NCBI GenBank assembly: GCA_031553755.1
Contig: JAVBKZ010000012.1
Coordinates: 1-64,000, forward strand
Origin: JAIRVZ01 sp031553755
GTDB taxonomy: Bacteria; Bacteroidota; Bacteroidia; Bacteroidales; Azobacteroidaceae
Direction: 5' to 3'
Length of the DNA: 64,000 bases
The notes beneath the pieces were generated by a model. That model searched no databases. It was not told where the DNA came from and saw only the letters and a program-made list of their open reading frames with translations. The translations under genes were made by a program, and so were the position numbers. Positions within the stretch are counted from its first letter, which is position 1. Every line of letters starts with the position of its first letter. This document shows positions 24,605 through 33,424 of this stretch, piece by piece.

Positions 24605-25831
24605 TTATATCAATATTTTCGGGTTATTCATTATATACTCATACGCCGGAATCAACTCAACAGTTTTCCCGTCTTTTTTTATTATATCTTTCTGGCTGAA
24701 TGTAACGATAGTTCCTTTGTCTTTCTTGAAAAAATCCATAGCTTCAACTAAGCCATTATATTCCCTTTCTAAATTAAGTGAGTCAATTTTATAGCATACC
24801 TGTATCAATTCGGCAACATTTCTTTTGTCAAATGCTACAAAATCACACTCATTTTTTTCCTTGAAATAATATAATTGCGAATAATTTCTACGAAGGTGCA
24901 GATAAACCAGATTTTCTAAACGCCGACCGCTTTCATCCGAAAAAACAATGGAATTTTCGGTGAACAAACCCAAATCTATTGTATACACTTTCTTAGGGTT
25001 TCGAGCTTGAGCTTTTAGCGAATAACTGAATGCAGGCAAAAACTGTAACAGATAACTATTTTCGAGATGAGACAAATATTCAAGCATCGTACTTGTAGCC
25101 TTGATGTTGAATATCTTGGTTAATCCCTGTGCAGAGAAAGGTTTTCCGATATTGGAAATTAAATATACCGCCAACTGTTTTAACGAAGAAACATCTCGTA
25201 TGCCATATCTTACGGCAATGTCTTTCAACAGAATATCATTCAGTAAATTATTAAGAATCAATCCCGATTGTGATTTTACATATTCCGGCATTCCGCCTAT
25301 TTTTAAATATTTACCTAACGATTCTTCCGAAGGTTTTAATTTATTGAAAGACAAAAATTCGTTGTATGAGAATGGAAATAACTCCACAGAAATATGCCTT
25401 CCTGTTAACTTTGTACCCAATTCTTTACTCAACAGTGAAGCATTTGAACCTGTTATAAATACCTTGTAGCCTTCTTCCAATTTATAGCGAACATACATTT
25501 CCCAGTTTTCGATGAGTTGTATTTCATCGAAGAATAATGTTTTTATTTTTCTTCGTTTTATTTCGGCATCTAACCGTTCAAAATCACCATTATCAAATGC
25601 AGCCAAACGAGGATCTTCAAAGTAAAGGTACAATGTGTTTTTGATATTTTTTTTCAATAACTGCGACATCAATGTACTTTTCCCACATCGTCTGATTCCA
25701 GTTATAATAATTGCAAATGCATCCAATACAGGAAAATCGTGCAGTATTTCCCGGCTCAAACCTATATCCTTTTTTTGAAATAATTCCTGCTGAGTGTCTA
25801 TTACTTCAGCTATTTGTTCTTGTAGGACCAT
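24605..25831 (-). CDS. AAA_14/DUF4143 family ATPase
   Basis: The protein has 408 residues. The Walker A is GIRRCGKSTL (45-54) and the Walker B is TLFFDEIQLIENW, followed by FITGSNASLL and LFPFSYNEFL. The C-terminal DUF4143 domain contains YTIDLGLF and KNECDFVAFDK, a nuclease-like E-x-DF pattern. These proteins are common, often lineage-specific additions in Bacteroidota with unknown cellular role. It has a strong promoter of its own (25851-25881). The flanking orphan fragment suggests recent arrival. Confidence 0.88.
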   Translation of the reverse strand: MVLQEQIAEVIDTQQELFQKKDIGLSREILHDFPVLDAFAIIITGIRRCGKSTLMSQLLKKNIKNTLYLYFEDPRLAAFDNGDFERLDAEIKRRKIKTLFFDEIQLIENWEMYVRYKLEEGYKVFITGSNASLLSKELGTKLTGRHISVELFPFSYNEFLSFNKLKPSEESLGKYLKIGGMPEYVKSQSGLILNNLLNDILLKDIAVRYGIRDVSSLKQLAVYLISNIGKPFSAQGLTKIFNIKATSTMLEYLSHLENSYLLQFLPAFSYSLKAQARNPKKVYTIDLGLFTENSIVFSDESGRRLENLVYLHLRRNYSQLYYFKEKNECDFVAFDKRNVAELIQVCYKIDSLNLEREYNGLVEAMDFFKKDKGTIVTFSQKDIIKKDGKTVELIPAYEYIMNNPKILI

Positions 25832-25850
25832 GATTGTCAGAATTTTTATG

Positions 25851-25881
25851 CAAAAGTAAAAATTCTTTCGATACTATCAAA
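25851..25881 (-). promoter_or_regulatory. Promoter of the DUF4143 ATPase (TTTG-19-TACTTTTG)
   Basis: The minus strand has TTTG (25881-25878), 19 bases, then TACTTTTG (25858-25851), a full match to the Bacteroidota consensus, 20 bases before the start codon. Confidence 0.75.
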
Positions 25882-26005
25882 ATATTTCATTTGATAATAA
25901 CAAATTATTTCTTTTGTTTGAAACAAAATATTTTTCCAAATTTATGGATTCAAATCCGGTTTTTGGGTATTTTTTATTAAAAGATGAATAGATACAGTAA
26001 AAATT

Positions 26006-26758
26006 TTATTGATTTATTTCCCGAATATACGCCAATATTTGCTCTGCCAAAAGTGAATCGGATAAACGTCCTAATCCGCCGTTTGCCAATAAATAATCTT
26101 TTATTTCTTTGGGTTGCATGTCATTTTCTTCAGCTATCAGTTTGATTCGGTCGTCGATAGCTTTATCATCAATTTCTATATTGTCCTGAGAAGCAATTTT
26201 TTTGAGAATCAGCATCAACTTTACGCGTTGGGATGCGGCTTCGCGTTCTTCATCCGAAGGTGTTTCCTGTTCTGTTTCGGAATAGTTCAACTCATTTTCT
26301 ATTATAGAAGGGTGAATATTTATGACGGTTTGTTCCAATAATTTTTCCGAAATTTCGGTTAGTATTTCGTCTTCATCAGTCGCTTTTAAATCGAGTTTGG
26401 CATAATCAGGCAAGTCGAACTTTGGCATTTCGATAAAGCGGGCTTTAAACCAAAGAGATTGGTTGCGTTGCAGTTCGGCTTCATCGACCTCAATCGGCGA
26501 ACCGGCTTCCAGGTTATTTTCTTTCAATGCACGGCGACAAAAACGGGTAGAACAGGCGGATAACAAGTCATTTTTAATTTCATTCTTGAAAGTTGATTCT
26601 GTTATTCCTGTGGGGACTTTTCCTGCACGAAATCCTTTCACCGGGATTTTGGCATAACGTTTCAGTAAGTCATTATAATCCTCTTCGATCTCTTGCCAAT
26701 CGAGTTTAATCTCAAGTTCCTTTTCAAATTCATCTATGTGGCGGATGGTTGCATTCAT
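26006..26758 (-). CDS. Short trigger-factor-like protein lacking the PPIase domain
   Basis: The protein has 250 residues, about half the length of trigger factor. The N-terminus carries the ribosome-binding signature KGFRAGKVP (41-49) and the preceding IKLDWQEIEEDYNDLLKRYAK of the tail domain. There is no FKBP-type segment. The remainder is helical and charged and resembles the SurA-like C-terminal arm. It could be a chaperone-like paralogue or a specialised export helper. It is transcribed after the anSME gene, separated by a 68-base gap with a palindromic repeat. Confidence 0.75.
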   Translation of the reverse strand: MNATIRHIDEFEKELEIKLDWQEIEEDYNDLLKRYAKIPVKGFRAGKVPTGITESTFKNEIKNDLLSACSTRFCRRALKENNLEAGSPIEVDEAELQRNQSLWFKARFIEMPKFDLPDYAKLDLKATDEDEILTEISEKLLEQTVINIHPSIIENELNYSETEQETPSDEEREAASQRVKLMLILKKIASQDNIEIDDKAIDDRIKLIAEENDMQPKEIKDYLLANGGLGRLSDSLLAEQILAYIREINQ

Positions 26759-26772
26759 ATGTTAAAATTATT

Positions 26773-26800
26773 TCTATAAATATGTGAATCCTTTGGATTC
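26773..26800. repeat. Second-family palindrome (GAATCC-TTT-GGATTC)
   Basis: TCTATAAATATGTGAATCC-TTT-GGATTC matches the elements at 20809-20834 and 28216-28242. It lies between the trigger-factor-like and anSME genes. Confidence 0.7.
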
Positions 26801-26826
26801 TTCATAATTTTATTGTATTATTAAAA

Positions 26827-28095
26827 TTAATTTTTCAATGGTGGCACATCTCTTGCGACTTCGTAACCCAAGCGATGCACAATTTTACGGATATAAGGAT
26901 CGATGTGCTCAAAATATCGATACAAGCCATTACAAAGGTAATTCAATCCAGGCTCACCTTGTTTTGTTTTCAGCAAACGATTCTTGGGGCATTCGCCCGA
27001 GCAGGCAAACAGGTAGCGGCATTCCCGACATTTCACCGGCAATGTAAAGTCCTTGGCATAGCCGAAATGTTCCTGTTCTTTGGAAAGCGTCATATCTATC
27101 AATGGAGTATCTTTAATGTTGCCGAGTTTGTATTCGGGATACACATAATGGTCGCAGGCATACACATCGCCATTATGTTCCATAGCTGTACCTTTGCCAC
27201 ATATTGGTGAAAAAATACAAAGTGGTGATGGCCGGCCAATCCACTGCTCTACGGCGCTGTCGAAAAAAGGAACAAAAATAGTTCCCAAATCGTGTTTGAA
27301 CCATTCATCAAAAATTTTGATAAGAAAATTTCCGTAAGCTTCAGGTTCCACACACCAAGGTGCAAGAAACGAATCGGGATGAGATGGGTCGGCAAGCGGC
27401 GAGCCTTCTTCCGGCATTTCATTTAATTTCCAATGTTGGGGCGCGGTATTGGTAAAGTTTTTAGGTTCTACAATGGGAATGAATTGCATTTGTTTGCTTT
27501 TCAATTCATCACGCAGAAAACGGTAAACTTCCAGCGGATGTTGCGAGTTGAGGTTATTCACTACCGTAAGCGAAGCAAATCGGACGCCATGTTTGTTGAG
27601 CAGTTTCGCAGATTCCATGACTTTATTGAAAGAACCTTTGCCTGAAGTGTAGGTTCGGTAAGCATCGTGCAATCGTTGCGTGCCATCAATGCTCAAGCCG
27701 ACCAGAAAATTATTTTCTTTCAAAAATTCACACCACTCATCAGTCAGCAATGTGCCGTTGGTTTGCAAGTCGTTTTCACAGCGGACATGCGGTGGGGTAT
27801 ATTTCTTTTGTAAAGCAACAACTTTCTTGAAAAAATCCAAACCCAATAATGAAGGCTCGCCTCCCTGCCACGAAAAAACTATTTCACCGGCATTTTGTTG
27901 TGTAATATATTGTTTAATAAATTCTTCCAACAATTCATCCGAAATGCGCCAATGGCTATCGGTACTTAACAAACTTTCCTTGCTTAAATAATAGCAATAA
28001 TCGCAATTAAGATTACAAATTGGTCCGGTGCCTTTTATCATGATATGCATCCGCACCATCGGTTTTCCACGAAAAAGTTGTTGTTTATTTTCCAT
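26827..28095 (-). CDS. Anaerobic sulfatase-maturating enzyme (radical SAM/SPASM)
   Basis: The protein has 422 residues. The radical-SAM motif CNLNCDYC has Cys27, Cys31 and Cys34. SPASM-type cysteines follow in CGKGTAMEHNGDVYACDHYVYPEYKLGNI and CRECRYLFACSGECPKNR. Such enzymes oxidise the active-site Cys or Ser of sulfatases to formylglycine before export, working without oxygen in the cytoplasm. Two Cys-type sulfatases lie a few kilobases upstream on the same strand, and an FGE-type enzyme is encoded next to them. Confidence 0.93.
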   Translation of the reverse strand: MENKQQLFRGKPMVRMHIMIKGTGPICNLNCDYCYYLSKESLLSTDSHWRISDELLEEFIKQYITQQNAGEIVFSWQGGEPSLLGLDFFKKVVALQKKYTPPHVRCENDLQTNGTLLTDEWCEFLKENNFLVGLSIDGTQRLHDAYRTYTSGKGSFNKVMESAKLLNKHGVRFASLTVVNNLNSQHPLEVYRFLRDELKSKQMQFIPIVEPKNFTNTAPQHWKLNEMPEEGSPLADPSHPDSFLAPWCVEPEAYGNFLIKIFDEWFKHDLGTIFVPFFDSAVEQWIGRPSPLCIFSPICGKGTAMEHNGDVYACDHYVYPEYKLGNIKDTPLIDMTLSKEQEHFGYAKDFTLPVKCRECRYLFACSGECPKNRLLKTKQGEPGLNYLCNGLYRYFEHIDPYIRKIVHRLGYEVARDVPPLKN

Positions 28096-28135
28096 TCAGT
28101 TAGTAGTTCAATCCATTCAAAGATTTATATAAAAA

Positions 28136-28165
28136 TGCCTCAACAAAAATGAATTCGCTGAGGCA
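28136..28165 (-). terminator. Terminator after the lipocalin-like gene
   Basis: On the minus strand TGCCTCA pairs with TGAGGCA around a 16-base loop and is followed by a run of five T. It separates the lipoprotein gene from anSME. Confidence 0.7.
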
Positions 28166-28215
28166 CAAATTTATTTATTATTATTCAAATCCCAAAGAAA
28201 TTACATGCTTATAAC

Positions 28216-28242
28216 CTATAAACATTTGAATCCTTCGGATTC
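28216..28242. repeat. Second-family palindrome (GAATCC-TTC-GGATTC)
   Basis: CTATAAACATTTGAATCC-TTC-GGATTC, the third member of the family found also at 20.8 and 26.8 kb. It lies just after the lipocalin-like gene. Confidence 0.72.
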
Positions 28243-28259
28243 GGTTCTAAAATTAAAAT

Positions 28260-28853
28260 TTACTTTTTACGAGCAAGTGCCCAAACAATATTGCCGCCAC
28301 TTGATAATACTAAAGAATCGGCATCCAATTTGACAATCTGCAAGGTATCCACACCTATCAAAGTTTGTCGATTCCCTATACTTTCACTGCTTAACATCAA
28401 TTTATTGTCCAACAATTCCCACTTTTTGAAAAGCAAAGTCGCCATACCCACAGAAACAGCCGTACCATCCTCATTCAATGTTACACCTTGCGATTCTGAA
28501 GAATTTATTGGATTTGGTTGCAACCATGTTCCATGTATGTAAAAATAAGGGGAATGTGCTGTAATTTCTAATGCCTCAGCCTTTAGTATTTCACTCCCTT
28601 CGATCTTCTCATTTTTATAGGTTATTCTTACGGAATCATTGATCATCACACCGGGAACTTTGGCAGGATCCGCATCCATTGTACTGATATTTAGAGTATC
28701 ACCTGCATCAGAAATAAGCGTGATATTATTCATTGTAGCATCCATCACTTTGCCTGTAACGACATGCGATACTGGAGCTTTTGGGGTACAAGAAATAAAT
28801 GCCATCATTATAATTGACGCGAAAAAAATAGCTAAAAATTTTTGTATTTTCAT
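28260..28853 (-). CDS. Lipocalin-like lipoprotein
   Basis: The protein has 197 residues. The signal ends in the lipobox FISC, so Cys22 is probably lipidated. A small beta-barrel follows in two parts: VVTGKVMDATMNNITLISDAGDTL, then YIHGTWLQPN with EDGTAVSVGMATLLFKKWELLDNKLMLSSES. The GTW motif and downstream strands resemble the lipocalin families found in Bacteroidota lipoproteins. Probably a surface or periplasmic protein; ligand unknown. It sits between the HAD phosphatase and anSME genes and has its own -7 element. Confidence 0.7.
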   Translation of the reverse strand: MKIQKFLAIFFASIIMMAFISCTPKAPVSHVVTGKVMDATMNNITLISDAGDTLNISTMDADPAKVPGVMINDSVRITYKNEKIEGSEILKAEALEITAHSPYFYIHGTWLQPNPINSSESQGVTLNEDGTAVSVGMATLLFKKWELLDNKLMLSSESIGNRQTLIGVDTLQIVKLDADSLVLSSGGNIVWALARKK

Positions 28854-28924
28854 TTTAGTTCGTTTTTATTGTTTTAAAATATGTGATTTTTCTTTGTATT
28901 CCTTTATTTTTTGCTACTAAGATT

Positions 28925-28932
28925 CAAAGATA
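28925..28932 (-). promoter_or_regulatory. -7 element TATCTTTG for the lipocalin-like gene
   Basis: Exact TAnnTTTG match on the minus strand, 72 bases before the start codon. The -33 region is not convincing. Confidence 0.45.
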
Positions 28933-28974
28933 CTAAGTTTTATTTCTATCTTCATACCTTTGTAGCTATATTTT

Positions 28975-29985
28975 TTATTTCTCAAAAGAGAATACTTTAT
29001 TGAAATCTTTTTTCATATCTACGATAATCCAACTTTTTGCTTTCGGGTCGGTCAATCCTCGTTTCAGTTGTCCGATGTGAGAAAGACTGTCGTAAGCCAC
29101 TTCGCGCACGTCGTCGGTATGATGAAGTAAAAGCGAAAGATTAGGCAATGTATTGGTGGCAGTCCATTCCAACATTTGAAAATCACCGTCGGAATTTCCG
29201 AATGCCAACACGGGTTTTTTACCAATGATTTGGAAAATGGCTTCGGGTTTTCCTACATTGTCGTCCATATGCCACACTTCCGGTTTCAGGCTGATATTCC
29301 CGTCTTTATATTCGGCTTTGAACATGGTTCCAATCACTTGTTCGGCAGGAATCCCATACGCTTTTTGGGCAAAATTACGCATAAACATTGACGAGCCTCC
29401 CGATACGATGTAGGTTTTAAAACCGTTATCACGCAAATATTGCAATAATTCTACCATCGGTTTGTAAGTCAAATCTACATATTTCTGTTGAAATTTAGCA
29501 TTAACGGCTGTATCCAACCAGGCTTGCGCCATTTTGTCGAATTGATCGGGTTTTACCGCGGTATGTGAAATGGCAAACGCCTCCAAAATTCCTTTTTCTC
29601 CTGATTTCATAAACCCGGCTTTATCTCCTGTTGCCAACGCTTTCAACTCCGGTTTTTTCTGTAATTCGGGAATTTTTGACGCTATTTCCTTGGTGGCATC
29701 TATCGAGAATACCATTTCAAAATACAAAGGTTGTTCGCACCAAAGCGTTCCGTCATTGTCGAACACGGCAATCCGGCTTTCAACAGGGATAAACTTACTA
29801 TTTCCATCTGTTGTCGCATTGGTAACAAAATCAATAATCGCTTTTTTAGAAGCCGTTTCATTCCATGAAGGAAGCGGATCGGAAACAATACTTGCTTGCT
29901 TTGCTGTACTTTCTTGCTTTTCCGGACTTTGTTTACATGAAAAAGCAAAAACAGCTAATCCGATAATTAAAAAATATTTTTTCAT
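28975..29985 (-). CDS. HAD-superfamily phosphatase lipoprotein
   Basis: The protein has 336 residues. The lipobox is FSC with Cys17. HAD motif I is FDNDGTLW with catalytic Asp76 and Asp78. Motif II is TYIVSGGSS and motif III/IV is FGNSDGDFQML. A secreted HAD phosphatase anchored to a membrane would dephosphorylate extracytoplasmic small molecules such as phosphoserine or phosphorylated metabolites. The substrate is not predictable. It sits downstream of the sulfatase genes, separated by a terminator, and may provide phosphate scavenging alongside sulfate release. Confidence 0.85.
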   Translation of the reverse strand: MKKYFLIIGLAVFAFSCKQSPEKQESTAKQASIVSDPLPSWNETASKKAIIDFVTNATTDGNSKFIPVESRIAVFDNDGTLWCEQPLYFEMVFSIDATKEIASKIPELQKKPELKALATGDKAGFMKSGEKGILEAFAISHTAVKPDQFDKMAQAWLDTAVNAKFQQKYVDLTYKPMVELLQYLRDNGFKTYIVSGGSSMFMRNFAQKAYGIPAEQVIGTMFKAEYKDGNISLKPEVWHMDDNVGKPEAIFQIIGKKPVLAFGNSDGDFQMLEWTATNTLPNLSLLLHHTDDVREVAYDSLSHIGQLKRGLTDPKAKSWIIVDMKKDFNKVFSFEK

Positions 29986-30000
29986 GTTGTTCTTGATTGA

Positions 30001-30035
30001 AAAACCGCACCTCCGATTATCCGGAGGGCGGTTTT
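30001..30035 (-). terminator. Terminator after the first arylsulfatase gene
   Basis: AAAACCGC and CCTCCG (left) pair with CGGAGG and GCGGTTTT (right), with one bulged A and a short loop. The T-run faces the minus-strand transcript. Confidence 0.8.
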
Positions 30036-30054
30036 GTATAAATATTCAATTTGA

Positions 30055-31623
30055 TTACTGCATCTGAGGTTTGATATCCAATTTTTCCATCATTTGGTCG
30101 ATAGAGAAACTTGCAGGAGCCTGACGCGGTGGAAAAGCCTTGTAGGTGACCATATATTTACTCACTTTCTCTATTGCTGGAAGCAACATGAATGCACGTT
30201 CCATCATCCACTTTTCATAGTAGGCAGAACCATCGATCGTATATTCATAAGGATCGGAAAGTATGTCTACTATAAGCGGAGCGCGCAAATTTGTCATCGG
30301 CATACGCCATACGGCCATACCGGTAGCGTATTGTGCCGAGAAGATAAATTTGAAGCGCCAGTCGCGGTAAGCCACAAAGTTACCATCATCATCGAAGTAA
30401 ACGAATTCGGGACGGGCAGTTTCCTTGCTCTTTCCAGTCAAATAATCGAGCTGGTTATAACCATCGAGATGCACTTTGAAATTCTTCGAACCTGCCTGTA
30501 CTCCTTTTGTTGCATTTTCACGAAGGTTAGAGTCACCACCAGCAGCAGCTACGAGCGTAGTCAGCCAGTCTTCGGCAGAGAACAGTCCTGTGAAATTGCT
30601 ATTTGGGGCGATGTGTCCCGGCCAGCGAACCAGACATGGTACACGGTAGGCACCTTCCCAGTTGGTGTCTTTTTCCGAGCGGAAAGGCGATGCGCCGCCG
30701 TCAGGCCACTGGTTTTTCATAGCACCATTATCTGAAGTGTAAATTACAATTGTATTATCGGCAATTCCCAAATCATCGAGTAATTTCAACAATTCTCCAA
30801 CTTGTCCATCATGTTCGGTCATACCATCGGCCTGCAATCCTAAGCCGGTTTTACCGTCAGACGCCGGTTTGAGGTGAGTAAAGATGTGCATACGGGTCGA
30901 ATTGAACCATGTGAAAAAAGGTTTTCCTGCTTTTGTCTGACGAGTAATAAAATCCTTGGCAGCTGCCAAAAATTCTTCATCAACCGTTTCCATCCTTTTC
31001 TTTGTTAATGGACCTGTATCTTCTACTTTACCATCGGCAGTAGAACGCAACACGCCACGAGGACCGAATTCTTTTTTGAAGGCTGGATCTTTCGGATAAT
31101 CAGGATTTTCGGGTTCTTCTTCCGCATTCAAGTGGTAAAGGTTACCGAAAAATTCGTCAAACCCGTGCGCGGTGGGCAGGTATTTATCTTGATCACCGAG
31201 GTGATTCTTGCCGAACTGTCCGCACATGTAACCGAGTGGTTTTAGGAATTCGGCAATGGTAGGATCTTCTGCTTGTAAGCCAACCGGAGCCCCCGGAAGT
31301 CCCACTTTAGTCAATCCTGTACGGAAAGGGCATTGTCCGGTAATAAATGCCGCCCGTCCCGCAGTACACGATTGTTGTCCGTAATATTGAACAAATACAC
31401 CGCCTTCTTTACCGATACGGTCAATATTTGGAGTCATAAAACCCATTAATCCACGGCTGTACGCGCTGATATTCGATTGACCGATATCGTCGCCGAAAAT
31501 AACCAGAATATTCGGTTTCCCTGTTTGCGCTTCCGCCTTTTGAGGGACAATAGCCCCTGCGGCCAAAATTGCTCCTACAGCAGCTATTTTTCCGCAGTTT
31601 TTAAGAGATTTTTTTAGATTCAT
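30055..31623 (-). CDS. Arylsulfatase, secreted, Cys-type
   Basis: The protein has 522 residues. The signal peptide runs to about residue 33 (ending AEAQ). PNILVIFGDDIG supplies metal-binding Asp45 and Asp46. The formylglycine site is SCTAGR with Cys86, matching CxAxR, followed by the usual FITGQ. VIYTSDNGAMKNQWPDG is the second metal motif, and GKNHLGD and FTWFNSTRMHIFTH are also typical. Such S1 sulfatases hydrolyse sulfate esters in the periplasm after maturation by anSME or FGE. It is a tandem paralogue of the next gene, with a nearly identical signal peptide. Confidence 0.94.
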   Translation of the reverse strand: MNLKKSLKNCGKIAAVGAILAAGAIVPQKAEAQTGKPNILVIFGDDIGQSNISAYSRGLMGFMTPNIDRIGKEGGVFVQYYGQQSCTAGRAAFITGQCPFRTGLTKVGLPGAPVGLQAEDPTIAEFLKPLGYMCGQFGKNHLGDQDKYLPTAHGFDEFFGNLYHLNAEEEPENPDYPKDPAFKKEFGPRGVLRSTADGKVEDTGPLTKKRMETVDEEFLAAAKDFITRQTKAGKPFFTWFNSTRMHIFTHLKPASDGKTGLGLQADGMTEHDGQVGELLKLLDDLGIADNTIVIYTSDNGAMKNQWPDGGASPFRSEKDTNWEGAYRVPCLVRWPGHIAPNSNFTGLFSAEDWLTTLVAAAGGDSNLRENATKGVQAGSKNFKVHLDGYNQLDYLTGKSKETARPEFVYFDDDGNFVAYRDWRFKFIFSAQYATGMAVWRMPMTNLRAPLIVDILSDPYEYTIDGSAYYEKWMMERAFMLLPAIEKVSKYMVTYKAFPPRQAPASFSIDQMMEKLDIKPQMQ

Positions 31624-31643
31624 ATGTTTTAAAAATTTGATTA

Positions 31644-31680
31644 AAAACCGCGCCTCCGCGATTATTCAGAGGGCGGTTTT
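31644..31680 (-). terminator. Terminator after the second arylsulfatase gene
   Basis: AAAACCGC/GCGGTTTT with inner CCTC/GAGG, similar to the hairpin after the neighbouring sulfatase gene. The similarity suggests the terminators were duplicated with the genes. Confidence 0.72.
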
Positions 31681-31710
31681 GTTTATTGAATTGTCTGAAA
31701 GAACGTTTTC

Positions 31711-33363
31711 TTACTTACTTTTCGCTGCCTTTTCTTTTGCTTGTTGTTGCTTCAATTGTTGTTGCTGTAATTGCAATAACTGACCTTCCACTTTATCGTT
31801 CACATTTTTTTCTACTTGGTCGATAGTGAAACTGGCCGGTAATTGTGAAGGCGGATAAGCAACAAATGTTTCCAAAAATTCCATGGCATACATGCTAACC
31901 CATCCCATTAAATAGGCATTGTCGATTCTCCACTTATCATATTGGTCTGAAACAATATCTGCTCTTTCGTATGGGTCCATACGAAGATTAAATAATTTAG
32001 GGATACGGTAATTGGTAAACGGTTCATACCACACAGGGAATCCTCCCGGAGCCGGTTGTTCACGGAACACCGCTTTCCAATCTTTGTGGCGGAAGCCTAC
32101 TAATTCGGCGTCATCGTTGAAATAGGCAAAATCTTCACGGGCGCTTTCTTTTGTTTTACCAGTCAACCAATCCAATTGATTGTAACCATCCAAATGTAAT
32201 TTAGATTGTTTACTGCCTATCGTAGTTCCTTGTAACAAGCGTTCTTTGATATTATTATCGCCTGCAGCAGCTAATAAGGTAGGAAACCAGTCTAAACCGG
32301 ATATAATACCAGTATAAACTTCTCCGGCTGGAATATGTCCCGGCCAACGAATAAAAGCGGGTACGCGATAAGCGCCTTCCCAGTTTGTATTCTTTTCGGA
32401 GCGGAATGGTGTAGTTGCGGCATCCGGCCATGAGAATTGGTTAGGGCCGTTATCGGTAGTGAAAATAACTATCGTGTTGTCGGCAATGCCCATATCTTCC
32501 AACGCCTTCATTAATTTACCCACATTCATATCCATTTCAATCATACCATCGGCATATTCGTTACCCGGCATGCCGCTTTGTCCAAGCATTGATTCACGTA
32601 CGTGAGTAAAAATGTGCATACGGGTAAAGTTCATCCATGTAAAGAATGGTTTGCCTTGTTGCTGTTGGCGTTTCATGAAATCAATACATGCCGCTGTCGT
32701 TTCATCGTCGATTGTTTCCATGCGTTTTGCAGTCAGCGGACCTGTATCTTCTACTTTACCATCGGCGGTACATTTCAGTACACCACGGGGAGAATTGGCA
32801 GCCACATAGGCTTTATCGTCTTTTGGCCAATAAGGACGTTCTGGTTCTTCTTCTGCATTCAAGTGATACAAATTACCAAAGAATTCGTCGAATCCATGTT
32901 TGGTAGGCAGATACTCATCACGGTCGCCCAAGTGGTTTTTACCAAATTGACCGGTTGCATAACCCTGCGGTTTCAAGGCTTCTGCAATCGTAATATCACG
33001 GTCTTGTAATCCTACAGGAGCGCCAGGTATCCCTACTTTTGATAGACCGGTACGTTTAGCGCTTTGTCCTGTAATAAAAGTTGACCGGCCGGCCGTACAA
33101 CTGTTTTCGGCGTAATAGTCGGTAAACATAATGCCAGCTTTAGCCAATTTGTCTAAGTTTGGTGTTTTGTAACCCACCACACCAAACGAGTAGGCACTAA
33201 TGTTGGTTTGTCCAACATCATCTCCAAAAATTACCAAGATATTTGGTTTCTTTGCCTGTTGCGCTTCCGCCTTCTGAGGGACAATAGCGCCTGCGGCCAA
33301 AACTGCTCCTACAGCAGCTATTTTGCCGCAATTTTTCAGTTTTTGTTTTAAATTTAATTTCAT
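31711..33363 (-). CDS. Arylsulfatase, secreted, Cys-type, with Gln-rich tail
   Basis: The protein has 550 residues. The signal peptide runs to about residue 35. PNILVIFGDDVGQTN carries the metal Asp pair, SCTAGR carries formylglycine Cys89, and VIFTTDNGPNQFSWPD is the second metal motif. The last 25 or so residues are rich in Gln and Lys, unlike the paralogue. It is the first of two tandem sulfatase genes after the FGE-like gene on the same strand. The paralogues differ most outside the catalytic core, so distinct substrates are likely. Confidence 0.94.
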   Translation of the reverse strand: MKLNLKQKLKNCGKIAAVGAVLAAGAIVPQKAEAQQAKKPNILVIFGDDVGQTNISAYSFGVVGYKTPNLDKLAKAGIMFTDYYAENSCTAGRSTFITGQSAKRTGLSKVGIPGAPVGLQDRDITIAEALKPQGYATGQFGKNHLGDRDEYLPTKHGFDEFFGNLYHLNAEEEPERPYWPKDDKAYVAANSPRGVLKCTADGKVEDTGPLTAKRMETIDDETTAACIDFMKRQQQQGKPFFTWMNFTRMHIFTHVRESMLGQSGMPGNEYADGMIEMDMNVGKLMKALEDMGIADNTIVIFTTDNGPNQFSWPDAATTPFRSEKNTNWEGAYRVPAFIRWPGHIPAGEVYTGIISGLDWFPTLLAAAGDNNIKERLLQGTTIGSKQSKLHLDGYNQLDWLTGKTKESAREDFAYFNDDAELVGFRHKDWKAVFREQPAPGGFPVWYEPFTNYRIPKLFNLRMDPYERADIVSDQYDKWRIDNAYLMGWVSMYAMEFLETFVAYPPSQLPASFTIDQVEKNVNDKVEGQLLQLQQQQLKQQQAKEKAAKSK

Positions 33364-33424
33364 AACACTGATTATTTTAAAAGTACGAATTCATATTTTT
33401 TTAACAATTAAACCCAATAAAAGT

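Noticed and set aside
30094..30735. 213-residue plus-strand frame antisense to the first sulfatase gene
   Set aside because: The opposite strand encodes a clear sulfatase with all active-site motifs; the plus frame has no domain pattern.
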